Made by a program: the position numbers and the translations under genes
In this document: positions 53,781-62,198 of the stretch, in pieces
Position numbering within the stretch: the stretch's first letter is position 1
How the letters are laid out: every line of letters starts with the position of its first letter
Source: JAYODZ01 sp965662735
GTDB taxonomy: Bacteria; Pseudomonadota; Alphaproteobacteria; RS24
Assembly (NCBI GenBank): GCA_965662735.1
Contig: CBFIIU010000006.1
Location: forward strand, 1 to 64,000
Direction: 5' to 3'
DNA length: 64,000 bases
The notes under the pieces: generated by a model
The model's database searches: none
What the model was told of the DNA's origin: nothing
Seen by the model: the letters and a program-made list of their open reading frames with translations, nothing else

Positions 53781-54288
53781 CGAGATTCCCCCAAAGTTCT
53801 GGCATTTCGGACGCCCCCTCGGGCGTATCTGGAAACTCGCTCGAATTGCGCATGAAGGTGCCGACGCTATGCGCCAGCGGTCGGTCGGGATCATCTTGAA
53901 AAATATCGCCGCGCGTAAACGCCACTTGGCGGGTCACACGATAACATTCGGCGCGACAAAAAATATCCTTATGGGGTTGCGCCGGACGCATATAGTCAAT
54001 TCTAAGCTCAATGGTGGCAATGGCTTCGCGACGCCGAATTTTCTTAAACACAGACGCGCCAAAGGCTTGGTCGATCATCGCCGTGATCACCCCACCATGC
54101 ACACTGTCTTGCGCCGGATTGCCGATTAAATGCGGCTCCCAAGGCAACCCCACACATACCTGATCGCCATTAAACCCAAATAAATGGAGCCCTAACGCGC
54201 CGCCAAATGGCGCCCAATCCATAAACAAAGCCATCGGCAAAGGCTGCTCAATAGAGAGCGGGAAGATGATTTCTCGGTGGGTGCTCAT
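53770..54288 (-). CDS. Second hotdog thioesterase (PaaI/YigI-like)
   Basis: This 172-residue hotdog protein has SVHGGVITAMIDQAFG, the expected thioesterase helix, and ATIELRIDYMRPAQPHKDIFCRAE in the sheet. It starts immediately after the stop of the upstream dehydrogenase (TGAATG) and overlaps the next thioesterase. The two neighbouring thioesterases differ clearly in sequence, so they may act as a heteromer or on successive intermediates. Confidence 0.88.
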   Translation of the reverse strand: MSTHREIIFPLSIEQPLPMALFMDWAPFGGALGLHLFGFNGDQVCVGLPWEPHLIGNPAQDSVHGGVITAMIDQAFGASVFKKIRRREAIATIELRIDYMRPAQPHKDIFCRAECYRVTRQVAFTRGDIFQDDPDRPLAHSVGTFMRNSSEFPDTPEGASEMPELWGNLDAD

Positions 54289-55299
54289 TCAAGCCCCGTC
54301 GCCCGCATCAGGGCAGATCACTAAACGGCCAATCACTTGCCGCTCTTCCATCATCGAAAAAGCCTCTCGCCAATTTTCAAGGGGCAGTTGCGCACAGACA
54401 TAAGGGTTAATCGCCCCCTCTTCAGCTAATTTCCAAATGGCGGCCATGTTTTCAGCACCTTTTTGAGGATCCCGTCGTCCATATTCGCCAGCCCGCACCC
54501 CCACAACCGCGAACCCCTTAATGAGAGGCATATTTGCCGATACCGATGGGATACGGCCTCCGGCGAACCCGATCACCAGGAGGCGGCCATTCCAGGCAAT
54601 GCAACGAATGCTTTCATCAAAGAGATCGCCCCCAACAGGGTCGTATATGACGTCTGCTCCCGCGCCGCCTGTGATCTCTTTAACGCGATCGCGAAAACCA
54701 GGCGCGCTTATGATGGTTTCATGCACTCGATATTGAGCGCGAATTGCCGCGAGCTTCTCTTCCGTGCTCGCGGAGGCGATGACCCGCGCGCCCAGATGCA
54801 GCGCTAAATCAACCGCTGCCAAACCAACGCCACCCGCCGCACCATGGATCAACACCCATTCGCCGGCTTGGAGATGCGCCCGTCGCACCAAAGCGACATA
54901 GGCGGTTAAATAGGCTGCACTCAGCGCCGCCCCCGATGCAAAGCTGAGCGATTGAGGTAGGGGACGGATAAGAGACTGATCATAACAGCCATATTCCGCA
55001 AACCCTCCCCCGACACTTCCTGTGACGACGGCATCGCCAACAGCCCATTGGGTCACTGCGGAGCCCACCTTTGAAACAAGGCCAGACACTTCTCCACCCG
55101 AGATAAAGGGGAGCTCCGGCTTATGCTGGTAAGCACCACGCGTCATCAGCAGATCCGGAAAGCCAAGCGTCGCGGCCTTAATTTGAACTTGAACTTGTTG
55201 ATCGGAGGGTTCGGGAACGGCCACGTTTTGGATGCGCACGCCGGAATAATCTTCGCTTAACTCCGACACGCATAATGCTCTCATTACATGCTCGCTCAC
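54289..55299 (-). CDS. NADPH:quinone oxidoreductase-like MDR protein (first copy)
   Basis: This 336-residue medium-chain dehydrogenase/reductase lacks the structural zinc cysteines, which marks the quinone-oxidoreductase branch. The nucleotide site is VLIHGAAGGVGLAAVDLALHLGARVIASAST. The GTG start at 55299 has gaggggg 7-8 nt upstream. An ATG at 55284 (MRALCVSEL) would also look normal. It reduces enones or quinones with NADPH. It is directly coupled to the two thioesterase genes. Confidence 0.92.
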   Translation of the reverse strand: MSEHVMRALCVSELSEDYSGVRIQNVAVPEPSDQQVQVQIKAATLGFPDLLMTRGAYQHKPELPFISGGEVSGLVSKVGSAVTQWAVGDAVVTGSVGGGFAEYGCYDQSLIRPLPQSLSFASGAALSAAYLTAYVALVRRAHLQAGEWVLIHGAAGGVGLAAVDLALHLGARVIASASTEEKLAAIRAQYRVHETIISAPGFRDRVKEITGGAGADVIYDPVGGDLFDESIRCIAWNGRLLVIGFAGGRIPSVSANMPLIKGFAVVGVRAGEYGRRDPQKGAENMAAIWKLAEEGAINPYVCAQLPLENWREAFSMMEERQVIGRLVICPDAGDGA

Positions 55300-55409
55300 G
55301 CCAACACCCCCTCATTTTTGACACGCGCCTGTAAACCAAGCGACCGGCTGAGCCGAAATCATACCGGTCTGAGATCAATGATCAAGTCGCCCCCACGCGT
55401 GGATCCGCA

Positions 55410-56459
55410 TTATGCCACATTGGCGAGCCAAGACAAAATATGCCGGTTCACCTCATCAGGGGCCTCTTGCTGTGTCCAGTGCCCCACGCCATCTAACATA
55501 ATCGCGGCGTGTAACTCGGGAACATATGGGCGCATCGCCGCAACCACATCGCCGCGAAACATTTTCAACGCAAGGTCGCGGGTGCCGCCAATGTACAGCG
55601 CCGGCACGTGAATCGTATGATCCGCCCGAGCTGAGAGAAATTCGAAATCGCGGACGTGATTGCGATAGCGGTTCAGTGGGCCATGAAAACCTGATTGGCG
55701 AAAGGCCATCACATACTCATCGAGATCAGCGGCACTCAACCATTGCGGCCAGGCATCGCGAAGACGTGTCGCTAATTGATCGGTTGGCCGCTTATCGAGC
55801 GGCCACGCATCATCAGGCGCCTCGCCCGACAAGGCATAGTAAAATTTACGAAGCACACCCTCCGGGTCCGCTTCAAACTCTGCTTCAGCAACCCCCGGCT
55901 CTTGAAAATAGATTTGATAGAAAAAACGATCCCGCGCGGTGAACAGCTCGTGGAAGATCTCGAGCATGGGGCGAGGGCCGGGGGGCATATAGGGAATGGA
56001 GAGCCCCGCCACTGCGCGCACGCGTTCGGGCGAACACAACGCCGTTGTCCATGCAATCGGCGCCCCGTGATCATGGCCAATGACGACAGCCGGTTGGCCC
56101 GCGCCATAATGATCAATCAGTCCACATAAATCGGATGTGAGTTCTGCGAGAGAATAGGCAGCGGGATCGAGCGGATTGGGGCTGGCCCCATAACCACGCA
56201 CATCGGGCGCAAGCGCACAATAGCCCGCTGCCGCGAGCGCCTGCATTTGCTGCCGCCAGCTGGTCCAGCTCTCTGGAAAACCATGCACCAAAAAGACCGG
56301 GGGACCCTCGCCGCACCGCGCCACCCGAAACCGACCTGCTGGCAAATCGACCCAATCAAATAAGGGAGCAAAATCAGGGGCAAAATCAGAGGCTGATTCA
56401 GAGCTAGGTTTCGCGTCAGGTTTCGAATCAGGGCCTGGTGTAAAATTGGACGACACCAT
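55410..56459 (-). CDS. Alpha/beta hydrolase, epoxide-hydrolase-like
   Basis: This 349-residue hydrolase has the oxyanion motif HGFPESW (59-65), nucleophile Asp130 in GHDHGAP, and C-terminal catalytic His in DGVGHWTQQEAP. The cap domain contains PYMPPGPRP. Asp as nucleophile and HGFPESW point to epoxide hydrolase over esterase. The first 35 residues are low-complexity (repeated Asp, Ser, Pro, Ala, Lys) and come from repeats at DNA level. They look added to a standard protein. The ATG at 56459 shares a base with the stop of the monooxygenase gene (TGATG). Confidence 0.9.
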   Translation of the reverse strand: MVSSNFTPGPDSKPDAKPSSESASDFAPDFAPLFDWVDLPAGRFRVARCGEGPPVFLVHGFPESWTSWRQQMQALAAAGYCALAPDVRGYGASPNPLDPAAYSLAELTSDLCGLIDHYGAGQPAVVIGHDHGAPIAWTTALCSPERVRAVAGLSIPYMPPGPRPMLEIFHELFTARDRFFYQIYFQEPGVAEAEFEADPEGVLRKFYYALSGEAPDDAWPLDKRPTDQLATRLRDAWPQWLSAADLDEYVMAFRQSGFHGPLNRYRNHVRDFEFLSARADHTIHVPALYIGGTRDLALKMFRGDVVAAMRPYVPELHAAIMLDGVGHWTQQEAPDEVNRHILSWLANVA

Positions 56460-57763
56460 CACGCTCTCATCCAGTGGCGCCCCATCTCCCGACGCAGATC
56501 CGCCACATATTGGTTGAAGTCCACCTGAATGGTATGGCGCTCGCTATCATAAAAATGGCCAAGATACCGCTTCTCATCTGCGACAATCATCCGCTCCATC
56601 TCGGCGTCGCTTGGAAGTTCAAATTTTCCGGCCAAGACAGCCGCAATATATTTTGATTGTTGTTCCGCCAAATTCACCAATGTGGGTAAGGGCTGAGCCA
56701 GTCCCATGAAAAACAGATTACGCCAGCCAGGCTTGATCATGCGGCGATAGAGCGGAAAACGGTTCCGCGAAACCGCTAGCTCATTTTGCTTTAAAAACGG
56801 AAAGCTGATGCGATAACCTGTTGCCCAAATAATCACATCAATGGCCTCGCGCGACCCATCGGTAAAAACAACATGGTCATGATCTAATCGCTCAATGCCT
56901 GGGCGAATAAGAATATCGCCACAGCCGAGCCGCGTTAGAAATTCTCCCGATACAGATGGATGACCCGTCAGGGGCTCATGGTCGGGACGCGGCAGACCAT
57001 AATCCTCCATACGCCCAAGGGCGCGCTTGATCGTCCAGCTAGCCAGACGGCGTCCAAGCCCCATCGGCATCCAGCTGGGCAAGGCCACTTTATCGGCCGG
57101 CTGACCGTTCATATATTTTGGCAATACCCAGACACCGCGCCGCGTCGACACAAAACACCGCTCCGCAATCGATCGTTGAGAAACCTCAGAGGCAATGTCC
57201 ATTGCCGAGTTCCCCACACCCACCACCAATACGCGTTTGCCTCGCAGATCGTGGGGCGCAAAGGGCGTATCATAGCTGTGGCTGTGCAGTTGAATGCCGT
57301 TAAACTGGCCCGGATATTCGGTTGGAATTTTCGGATCCCAGTGATGTCCATTGGCCACGATCAAGGCCCGATAGGATTTGGTTTCTCCGGTCGATAGTCG
57401 GACCTGCCACTGACCCGACGCATCACGCTGAGCATCCTCAACCCATGTGTTAAAAGTGATGTGTGGGCGCAATCCAAAATGATCAACATAGGCTTTGAAA
57501 TACGCATGTAATTGCGTGTGATGCGGAAAATCGGGCCAATCGTCCGGAACCGGAAAATCTTCAAAGGCCAAACGATGCTTCGACGTATCGATGTGAAGTG
57601 ACTGATAGCAAGCCGACTTGCCATTGGGGTTTTGATAGTACCAATTCCCACCAATATCATCCGAGCCTTCATATTGATCATAGGCGACCCCAAGATCTTT
57701 GAGCCGTTTAGCGGTGGTAAAACCTGAACATCCTGCTCCAATGATACAGACACGATCACTCAT
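56459..57763 (-). CDS. Flavin-containing monooxygenase (FMO/Baeyer-Villiger-like)
   Basis: This 434-residue flavoprotein has an FAD site CIIGAGCSGFTTAKRL (GxGxxG at 9-14), an NADPH site VLVVGVGNSAMDIASE, the FMO fingerprint FNGIQLHSHSYDT and the later ATGY (IIWATGYRISFPF). Such enzymes insert oxygen at nitrogen, sulfur or ketone carbons. Size favours the FMO group over classical Baeyer-Villiger enzymes (over 500 residues). It heads a coupled series with an epoxide-hydrolase-like enzyme. Confidence 0.93.
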   Translation of the reverse strand: MSDRVCIIGAGCSGFTTAKRLKDLGVAYDQYEGSDDIGGNWYYQNPNGKSACYQSLHIDTSKHRLAFEDFPVPDDWPDFPHHTQLHAYFKAYVDHFGLRPHITFNTWVEDAQRDASGQWQVRLSTGETKSYRALIVANGHHWDPKIPTEYPGQFNGIQLHSHSYDTPFAPHDLRGKRVLVVGVGNSAMDIASEVSQRSIAERCFVSTRRGVWVLPKYMNGQPADKVALPSWMPMGLGRRLASWTIKRALGRMEDYGLPRPDHEPLTGHPSVSGEFLTRLGCGDILIRPGIERLDHDHVVFTDGSREAIDVIIWATGYRISFPFLKQNELAVSRNRFPLYRRMIKPGWRNLFFMGLAQPLPTLVNLAEQQSKYIAAVLAGKFELPSDAEMERMIVADEKRYLGHFYDSERHTIQVDFNQYVADLRREMGRHWMRA

Positions 57764-57801
57764 CTTAATTTGGCCTTTCGTCTTTTGATCTTCACATCTC
57801 G

Positions 57802-57831
57802 TTTGGTGTCATCGCTTTTTGGTGTCATCGC
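57802..57831. repeat. 14-bp repeat, 16-bp period, between two operon genes
   Basis: tttggtgtcatcgc occurs at 57802-57815 and 57818-57831. It lies in the short spacer between the second MDR gene and the monooxygenase gene. Confidence 0.8.
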
Positions 57832-57850
57832 ATTCCGTCGTTATCGCCCC

Positions 57851-58843
57851 TTAAGGCTTCACCAACAAACTCCCCGCTGTGGTGCGCGCTTCCAGATCTT
57901 GGTGCATGCGCACGACCTCATCCAAGCCGTAGGTTTGATGAATTTCAGCCCGCAAAACCCCCATGCGCATTAACTCAAACACCCGCGCCGCCGACCGCGC
58001 CATCCAGCCCGGACGGACGATATGGGTCGCCAAGGTGGGCCGGGTGAAATAGACCGATCCCGCTGCCGCCAACTGCCCAGGCGAAACGCTTTCAATGGGG
58101 CCCGAGGCATTGCCAAAGCTGACAAAATATCCAAGCGGTGCCAACAGGCTGAGACTTAAATCATAGGTCGCCTGTCCGATACTGTCATAGATGACAGGGA
58201 AGCCGGCATCGGGCGCCAAGAGGCGCAACTCCTCGCCTAGGTTTTTGCTGACACTGGAGACACATTCGGCGGCGCCATTGTCGCGCGCCAAGGCCATTTT
58301 CTCATCTGTGCTCGCGGTTCCGATTAAACGGACACCCAAATGGCGCGCCCATTGGCAGGCCAGTAAGCCAACACCCCCCGCCGCCGCATGAAACAAGATG
58401 GTCTCGCCCCCTTTGAGTGGAAAGCTCTCATTAAACAAATAATCGACCGTCATGGCTTTCAGCAAAATAGCGGCGGCCTGATCATCGCTCACCCCATCGG
58501 GAATTTTAACGAGCGAGGTTGCGGGCAAGTTAATGGCTTCGGCATAACTGCCCATGGCCATCGCGAAGGCGACGCGATCACCCGTCGAAAATTCGGTCAC
58601 CGCATCCCCCGTGGCCACCACACGGCCCGCTCCCTCGCACCCTAAACCAGAGGGCAACGAGATCGGATACACGCCTTTGCGGTGATAGGTATCAATGAGG
58701 TTAACCCCCACAGCCGATAGTTCTACCATAACCTCATGCGCAGCTGGTCCTGCCAAGGGTGTGGAGATGACAGACATAACCTCAGGACCCCCATGCGCGC
58801 TAATCTCAACGCGGCGAATGGTTCGTGTATTCGGTGCGCTCAT
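57851..58843 (-). CDS. NADPH:quinone oxidoreductase-like MDR protein (second copy)
   Basis: This 330-residue zinc-free MDR enzyme shows VNLIDTYHRKGVYP, GLGCEGAGRVVATGDAV and ILFHAAAGGVGLLACQWARHLGVRLIGTAST, the classic QOR pattern. The start at 58843 has ggaggag 6-7 nt upstream. A longer ATG at 58858 sits inside that site. It is only distantly like the MDR protein encoded 2.5 kb downstream. It lies 88 bp before the monooxygenase and is probably the first gene of the cassette. Confidence 0.93.
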   Translation of the reverse strand: MSAPNTRTIRRVEISAHGGPEVMSVISTPLAGPAAHEVMVELSAVGVNLIDTYHRKGVYPISLPSGLGCEGAGRVVATGDAVTEFSTGDRVAFAMAMGSYAEAINLPATSLVKIPDGVSDDQAAAILLKAMTVDYLFNESFPLKGGETILFHAAAGGVGLLACQWARHLGVRLIGTASTDEKMALARDNGAAECVSSVSKNLGEELRLLAPDAGFPVIYDSIGQATYDLSLSLLAPLGYFVSFGNASGPIESVSPGQLAAAGSVYFTRPTLATHIVRPGWMARSAARVFELMRMGVLRAEIHQTYGLDEVVRMHQDLEARTTAGSLLVKP

Positions 58844-58896
58844 ATATTTCTCCTCCACCCATACTCACTGTGACCCAACCAAGACGTTGAGTGACG

Positions 58897-59304
58897 TCAG
58901 CCGGTTGGGTTTTGATCGAAGCTTGGCAAACGATCGTCAGCCGGGCTCCATGCGGGCGCGGTTGAGCACCATAAATTCGCCGAAAACTGCACCCAATCCG
59001 ACTGGTCCATGGTTCCCGCTTTAATGAAAACAATATCAGGCATTTCTGCCACATAGGTCAGTAATTGGCCGCCACAATTTGGGCAGAAGCCGCGTTGAAT
59101 ATGGCTGCCATTGGTGCCCACCACTTCATGGATTTTCACCTCTCCCGATAGCGCGACCGCTGATTTCGGGAAGTTCACAATACTGGCTTTGCCCGACCCC
59201 GTCGCTTTGCGGCAATCTGTGCAATGGCAATGATAGCCCCCTTGTGCCGCGCTTTCATCGCATGTGTAGCTTAATTGTCTGCAAAGACATGACCCTGTAA
59301 TCAT
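58897..59304 (-). CDS. GFA-family zinc-binding protein
   Basis: This 135-residue protein has Cys6, Cys8, Cys26, Cys28 and Cys31 (SCLCRQ and HCHCTDCRKATGSG) and Cys74/Cys77 (FCPNCGG), the zinc ligand pattern of the Gfa-like fold named for glutathione-dependent formaldehyde activation. Most family members are of unknown activity. The start at 59304 has GGGGAG 6 nt upstream; frames further upstream lack support. It is divergent from the sulfurtransferase gene and 54 bp upstream of the MDR gene. Confidence 0.9.
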   Translation of the reverse strand: MITGSCLCRQLSYTCDESAAQGGYHCHCTDCRKATGSGKASIVNFPKSAVALSGEVKIHEVVGTNGSHIQRGFCPNCGGQLLTYVAEMPDIVFIKAGTMDQSDWVQFSANLWCSTAPAWSPADDRLPSFDQNPTG

Positions 59305-59432
59305 GATGTTCTCCCCTCGCCATTTGACGTTGGGCCTGAAGAAAGACCAGCCCTCACGTCCGTTCGAATTTATGTTAGTCTGCCAGATGTCTGCGTTAAG
59401 GCAAGACTGTTTTGAGACAAAGAGGACACCAC

Positions 59433-60335
59433 ATGATCGATCAAAAAGCCCCCGCAGAACTGGCCACGCCACACGACCTGAGCTTAGTGGGTGCCGCTGA
59501 GGCGCTTGCCCAAGTGCAGGCGGGTACAAAAATCCGATTTTTGGATGCCAGTTTCTTTCTACCCAATATGGGACGAGAGGCTGGCGCCGAGTTTGACAGC
59601 GCCCATATTCAAGGCGCTATTTACTTCGACCTTGAGCGGCATAGTGACCCTGCAAGCGGGCTTCCACATAGCTTACCCGCGCGCGAAATTCTGGCGGGGC
59701 AAATGGCTGAGATCGGCCTCGACGAAGACGACTGGATTATTTGCTACGATAATTCGCCCTTTTTATCCGCCGCCCGCGCCTGGTGGATGTTGCGTTATTT
59801 GGGTCATGCGCGCACGTCTATTTTAGATGGCGGCCTTCGCAGCTGGACCCTCCAAAACGGACCGACCGAATCCGGGCCATCCATCCCGCGCCGCGGCACA
59901 TTTACCCTTCGGCCTTCCTTATGCGGCACAGCCTCTATCGATGACATCGCGCATTGGATCAATCATCCCAATGAGCGCCAAATTCTCGATGCACGCCCGC
60001 ATGCGCGTTTCACGGGGGAAAGCCCCGAACCGCGTCCGGGAATGCGCAGCGGCCACATGCCAAACGCGCTGAATGTGCCGGTGACAGAGCTATTGGAGCC
60101 GGACGCCCTCACCTTGCGGCCGCTTCCAGAAATCGAGGCTGTCTTTCGGCGGGCCGGAGTTCAGCTCGAACAACCGGTCACCACCACCTGCGGCTCCGGC
60201 GTAACGGCCTGCGGGCTCGCTTTTGGCCTGCATTTACTCGGGCAAAATGATGTCAAACTATATGATGGGTCATGGGCTGAATGGGCCCCGGAAGCCCGCG
60301 ATCCGGATCACTATCCCGTGGTCACGGGGGAATAA
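59433..60335 (+). CDS. sseA: 3-mercaptopyruvate/thiosulfate sulfurtransferase
   Basis: This 300-residue protein has two rhodanese domains; only the second is catalytic. Cys253 lies in TTCGSGVTACGLAFGLHLLG. The CGSGVT loop is that of mercaptopyruvate sulfurtransferases (thiosulfate enzymes carry Arg/Lys in it). The first domain shows HIQGAIYFDLERHSDP and LDGGLRSW. The start at 59433 follows agagga. It works in the cytosol, passing sulfur to thiols or cyanide. It is monocistronic and converges on a tRNA gene. Confidence 0.93.
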   Translation: MIDQKAPAELATPHDLSLVGAAEALAQVQAGTKIRFLDASFFLPNMGREAGAEFDSAHIQGAIYFDLERHSDPASGLPHSLPAREILAGQMAEIGLDEDDWIICYDNSPFLSAARAWWMLRYLGHARTSILDGGLRSWTLQNGPTESGPSIPRRGTFTLRPSLCGTASIDDIAHWINHPNERQILDARPHARFTGESPEPRPGMRSGHMPNALNVPVTELLEPDALTLRPLPEIEAVFRRAGVQLEQPVTTTCGSGVTACGLAFGLHLLGQNDVKLYDGSWAEWAPEARDPDHYPVVTGE

Positions 60336-60363
60336 TCGCCGCACACACAATAGTGGTGCTCAC

Positions 60364-60431
60364 AAAACTGTCTGCACATAAAACTGAGTTGCATATAACA
60401 CTGTGCTGCACCTAAAGCGGTGTGTGCTGGG
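60364..60431. repeat. Degenerate 17-bp tandem repeats near tRNA-Arg
   Basis: Four 17-bp units can be aligned: aaaactgtctgcacata, aaactgagttgcatata, acactgtgctgcaccta and a diverged aagcggtgtgtgctggg. They lie between the convergent sulfurtransferase gene and tRNA-Arg. Confidence 0.6.
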
Positions 60432-60458
60432 CTGCCCGTTTTGAGTGTTTGAGATAAG

Positions 60459-60535
60459 TGGCGCACCGGGGAAGATTCGAACTCCCGACCCCCAGATTCG
60501 TAGTCTGGTGCTCTATCCAGCTGAGCTACCGGTGC
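60459..60535 (-). tRNA. tRNA-Arg (anticodon ACG)
   Basis: On the minus strand a full cloverleaf folds: acceptor gcaccgg/ccggtgc, D arm gctcagctggatagagc, anticodon stem ccaga/tctgg around ctacgaa (anticodon ACG), and T arm gggag-ttcgaat-cttcc. CCA is encoded. It is 77 nt with discriminator G. Wobble deamination of A34 would let it read CGU, CGC and CGA. It lies 44 bp downstream of the histidine kinase gene, same strand. Confidence 0.97.
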
Positions 60536-60579
60536 TGCGCTCAGGATCAGTAGCCGATCTTGACGGTCATTGCAACTCT

Positions 60580-62043
60580 CTAAACAGCATCCGCAGCAAG
60601 CACAGGAAGCTCACGTTGCGGACCGGCCACAGGCAAGCTGAGCCGAAAAATCGTCCCCATACTATCGCACCGCTCCAAGGAAAGGGCGCCGCCATGCCAT
60701 CGGGTCAGATCTGCGGCAATCAAAATACCAAGGCCAACCGCGCTGCTTTGAACGCCGACTTGGTGTCCCGCACAAATATCGCGCACCTGCTGCGCCTGTT
60801 CTTCAGACATGCCAGGCCCTCCATCCACAATATCAATGTGGATCATCTGATCAACTTTCTCTGCCGAAACATTGATATAACCGCGACCCGATTTATGCGC
60901 CTGCATCGCCTGAACCGCATTGAGAAAAACATTATACAAAATTCGGAAAATAAGCGTTCGTTCACCCACGAATGAGATGTCGGCATCGACCAAATTAACC
61001 AGCTCAACACGGTCCCGAGGATCGTGAAGTTTCACAAAGGAAAGAGCCTCATCGACAATCGGCCCCAGACGATGCGCTGCGACAGTCATATCTTCCCGTT
61101 TGTCCCGCTTATAGCGTGTGGCCCAGTCGCACAGCATGAGCGCGCGATCAATGTTAGCTTCCATGCGCTGCCCAAGCTTTTGGCTTTTTTCATCTTCCAT
61201 GCCCGCAAACCGTTCTGCAATTAACCGCAGGCTGGCGAGCAGATTGCGGACATCATGGGCGAGGCGGCTGGCAGCAGACCCCAGCGAGGCGAGGCGAGCC
61301 TGTTCGGCGATATGTTTTTCAATGCTGAGATGATTATCAACCAACATTTGATTGAAGGCATCTGATCGCGCCGAGCCCGGTTGTTTACCATAAAGGCCTG
61401 CCACCAATCCGGTGAAGCTTCGAGCAACTGATTGATAGATCGCCCAGCGCAACAAAAAATGGCTGGCGATTAGCGCGCACAACACGACAATGCCACCTAT
61501 GTTGAAGAGACCCCAAACATCGGCCCGGATATGTTTTTCAGACACAAAAACATCGAGTTGACGACCATCTTCTGCTGGAACGCCAACCACACGGATGAAT
61601 TGATCATTTGCGGCAAACAAGACCGTCATCGCGGTCAGGCCATTGCGCATCCAGATCGGACGATCGAGATCATAGGTTGCGTCGGTTCGCGCCAACACAT
61701 CGGTCGTATCGCCCAACAAAAAATAACTAGTGGGGTCAGCCTCATTTTGCGACACATAGATCGCGCCAATACCATGGCGATGGGCAAGCGTGAAAGGTAA
61801 AGCGCTGGCGGTCTCAGTATGGCGATCTGCATGCGCGCGGATGAGGCGATCCAAAACAGATCCGAAACTATGTGACATGCGCAACCCATGATCGAGATGG
61901 ACAGCCAAGAACGCCGGCGCCACCGCTATGAACATGAGCAGCACCACCGACCAGAGGATAATGAGCGTGCGTCGTGCGAGCGTGGCCGGAAAACCCTTCC
62001 CAGATGGTTTTTGCCAAATTTGATAGAACCAATAACGCACCAT
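60580..62043 (-). CDS. Orphan sensor histidine kinase
   Basis: This 487-residue inner-membrane kinase has a first helix at about 26-48, a periplasmic sensor of about 130 residues, a second helix at about 180-202, a linker, the phospho-acceptor His263 in SRLAHDVRNLLASLRLIAERF and an ATPase domain with YNVFLNAVQAMQAHKSGRG, DGGPGMSEEQ and SAVGLGILIAADLTRWHGG. The HDVRN form of the H-box is that of the HPK4-like group. I prefer the ATG at 62043 (gaggg upstream) over GTG at 62073. No response regulator is adjacent. Confidence 0.92.
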   Translation of the reverse strand: MVRYWFYQIWQKPSGKGFPATLARRTLIILWSVVLLMFIAVAPAFLAVHLDHGLRMSHSFGSVLDRLIRAHADRHTETASALPFTLAHRHGIGAIYVSQNEADPTSYFLLGDTTDVLARTDATYDLDRPIWMRNGLTAMTVLFAANDQFIRVVGVPAEDGRQLDVFVSEKHIRADVWGLFNIGGIVVLCALIASHFLLRWAIYQSVARSFTGLVAGLYGKQPGSARSDAFNQMLVDNHLSIEKHIAEQARLASLGSAASRLAHDVRNLLASLRLIAERFAGMEDEKSQKLGQRMEANIDRALMLCDWATRYKRDKREDMTVAAHRLGPIVDEALSFVKLHDPRDRVELVNLVDADISFVGERTLIFRILYNVFLNAVQAMQAHKSGRGYINVSAEKVDQMIHIDIVDGGPGMSEEQAQQVRDICAGHQVGVQSSAVGLGILIAADLTRWHGGALSLERCDSMGTIFRLSLPVAGPQRELPVLAADAV

Positions 62044-62198
62044 ACCCACACCCTCACACGCTGATTTACACACCGTGGCACAAAAAGGTTAACCAATAGT
62101 TAACCACTGAGTGACCACTGGATAACTCGTATCGAGGTTAGCATGTGAGATGGTAATGACAATCACGTCCGGCTTGAAGGCGCCGATCTCTAATCATT

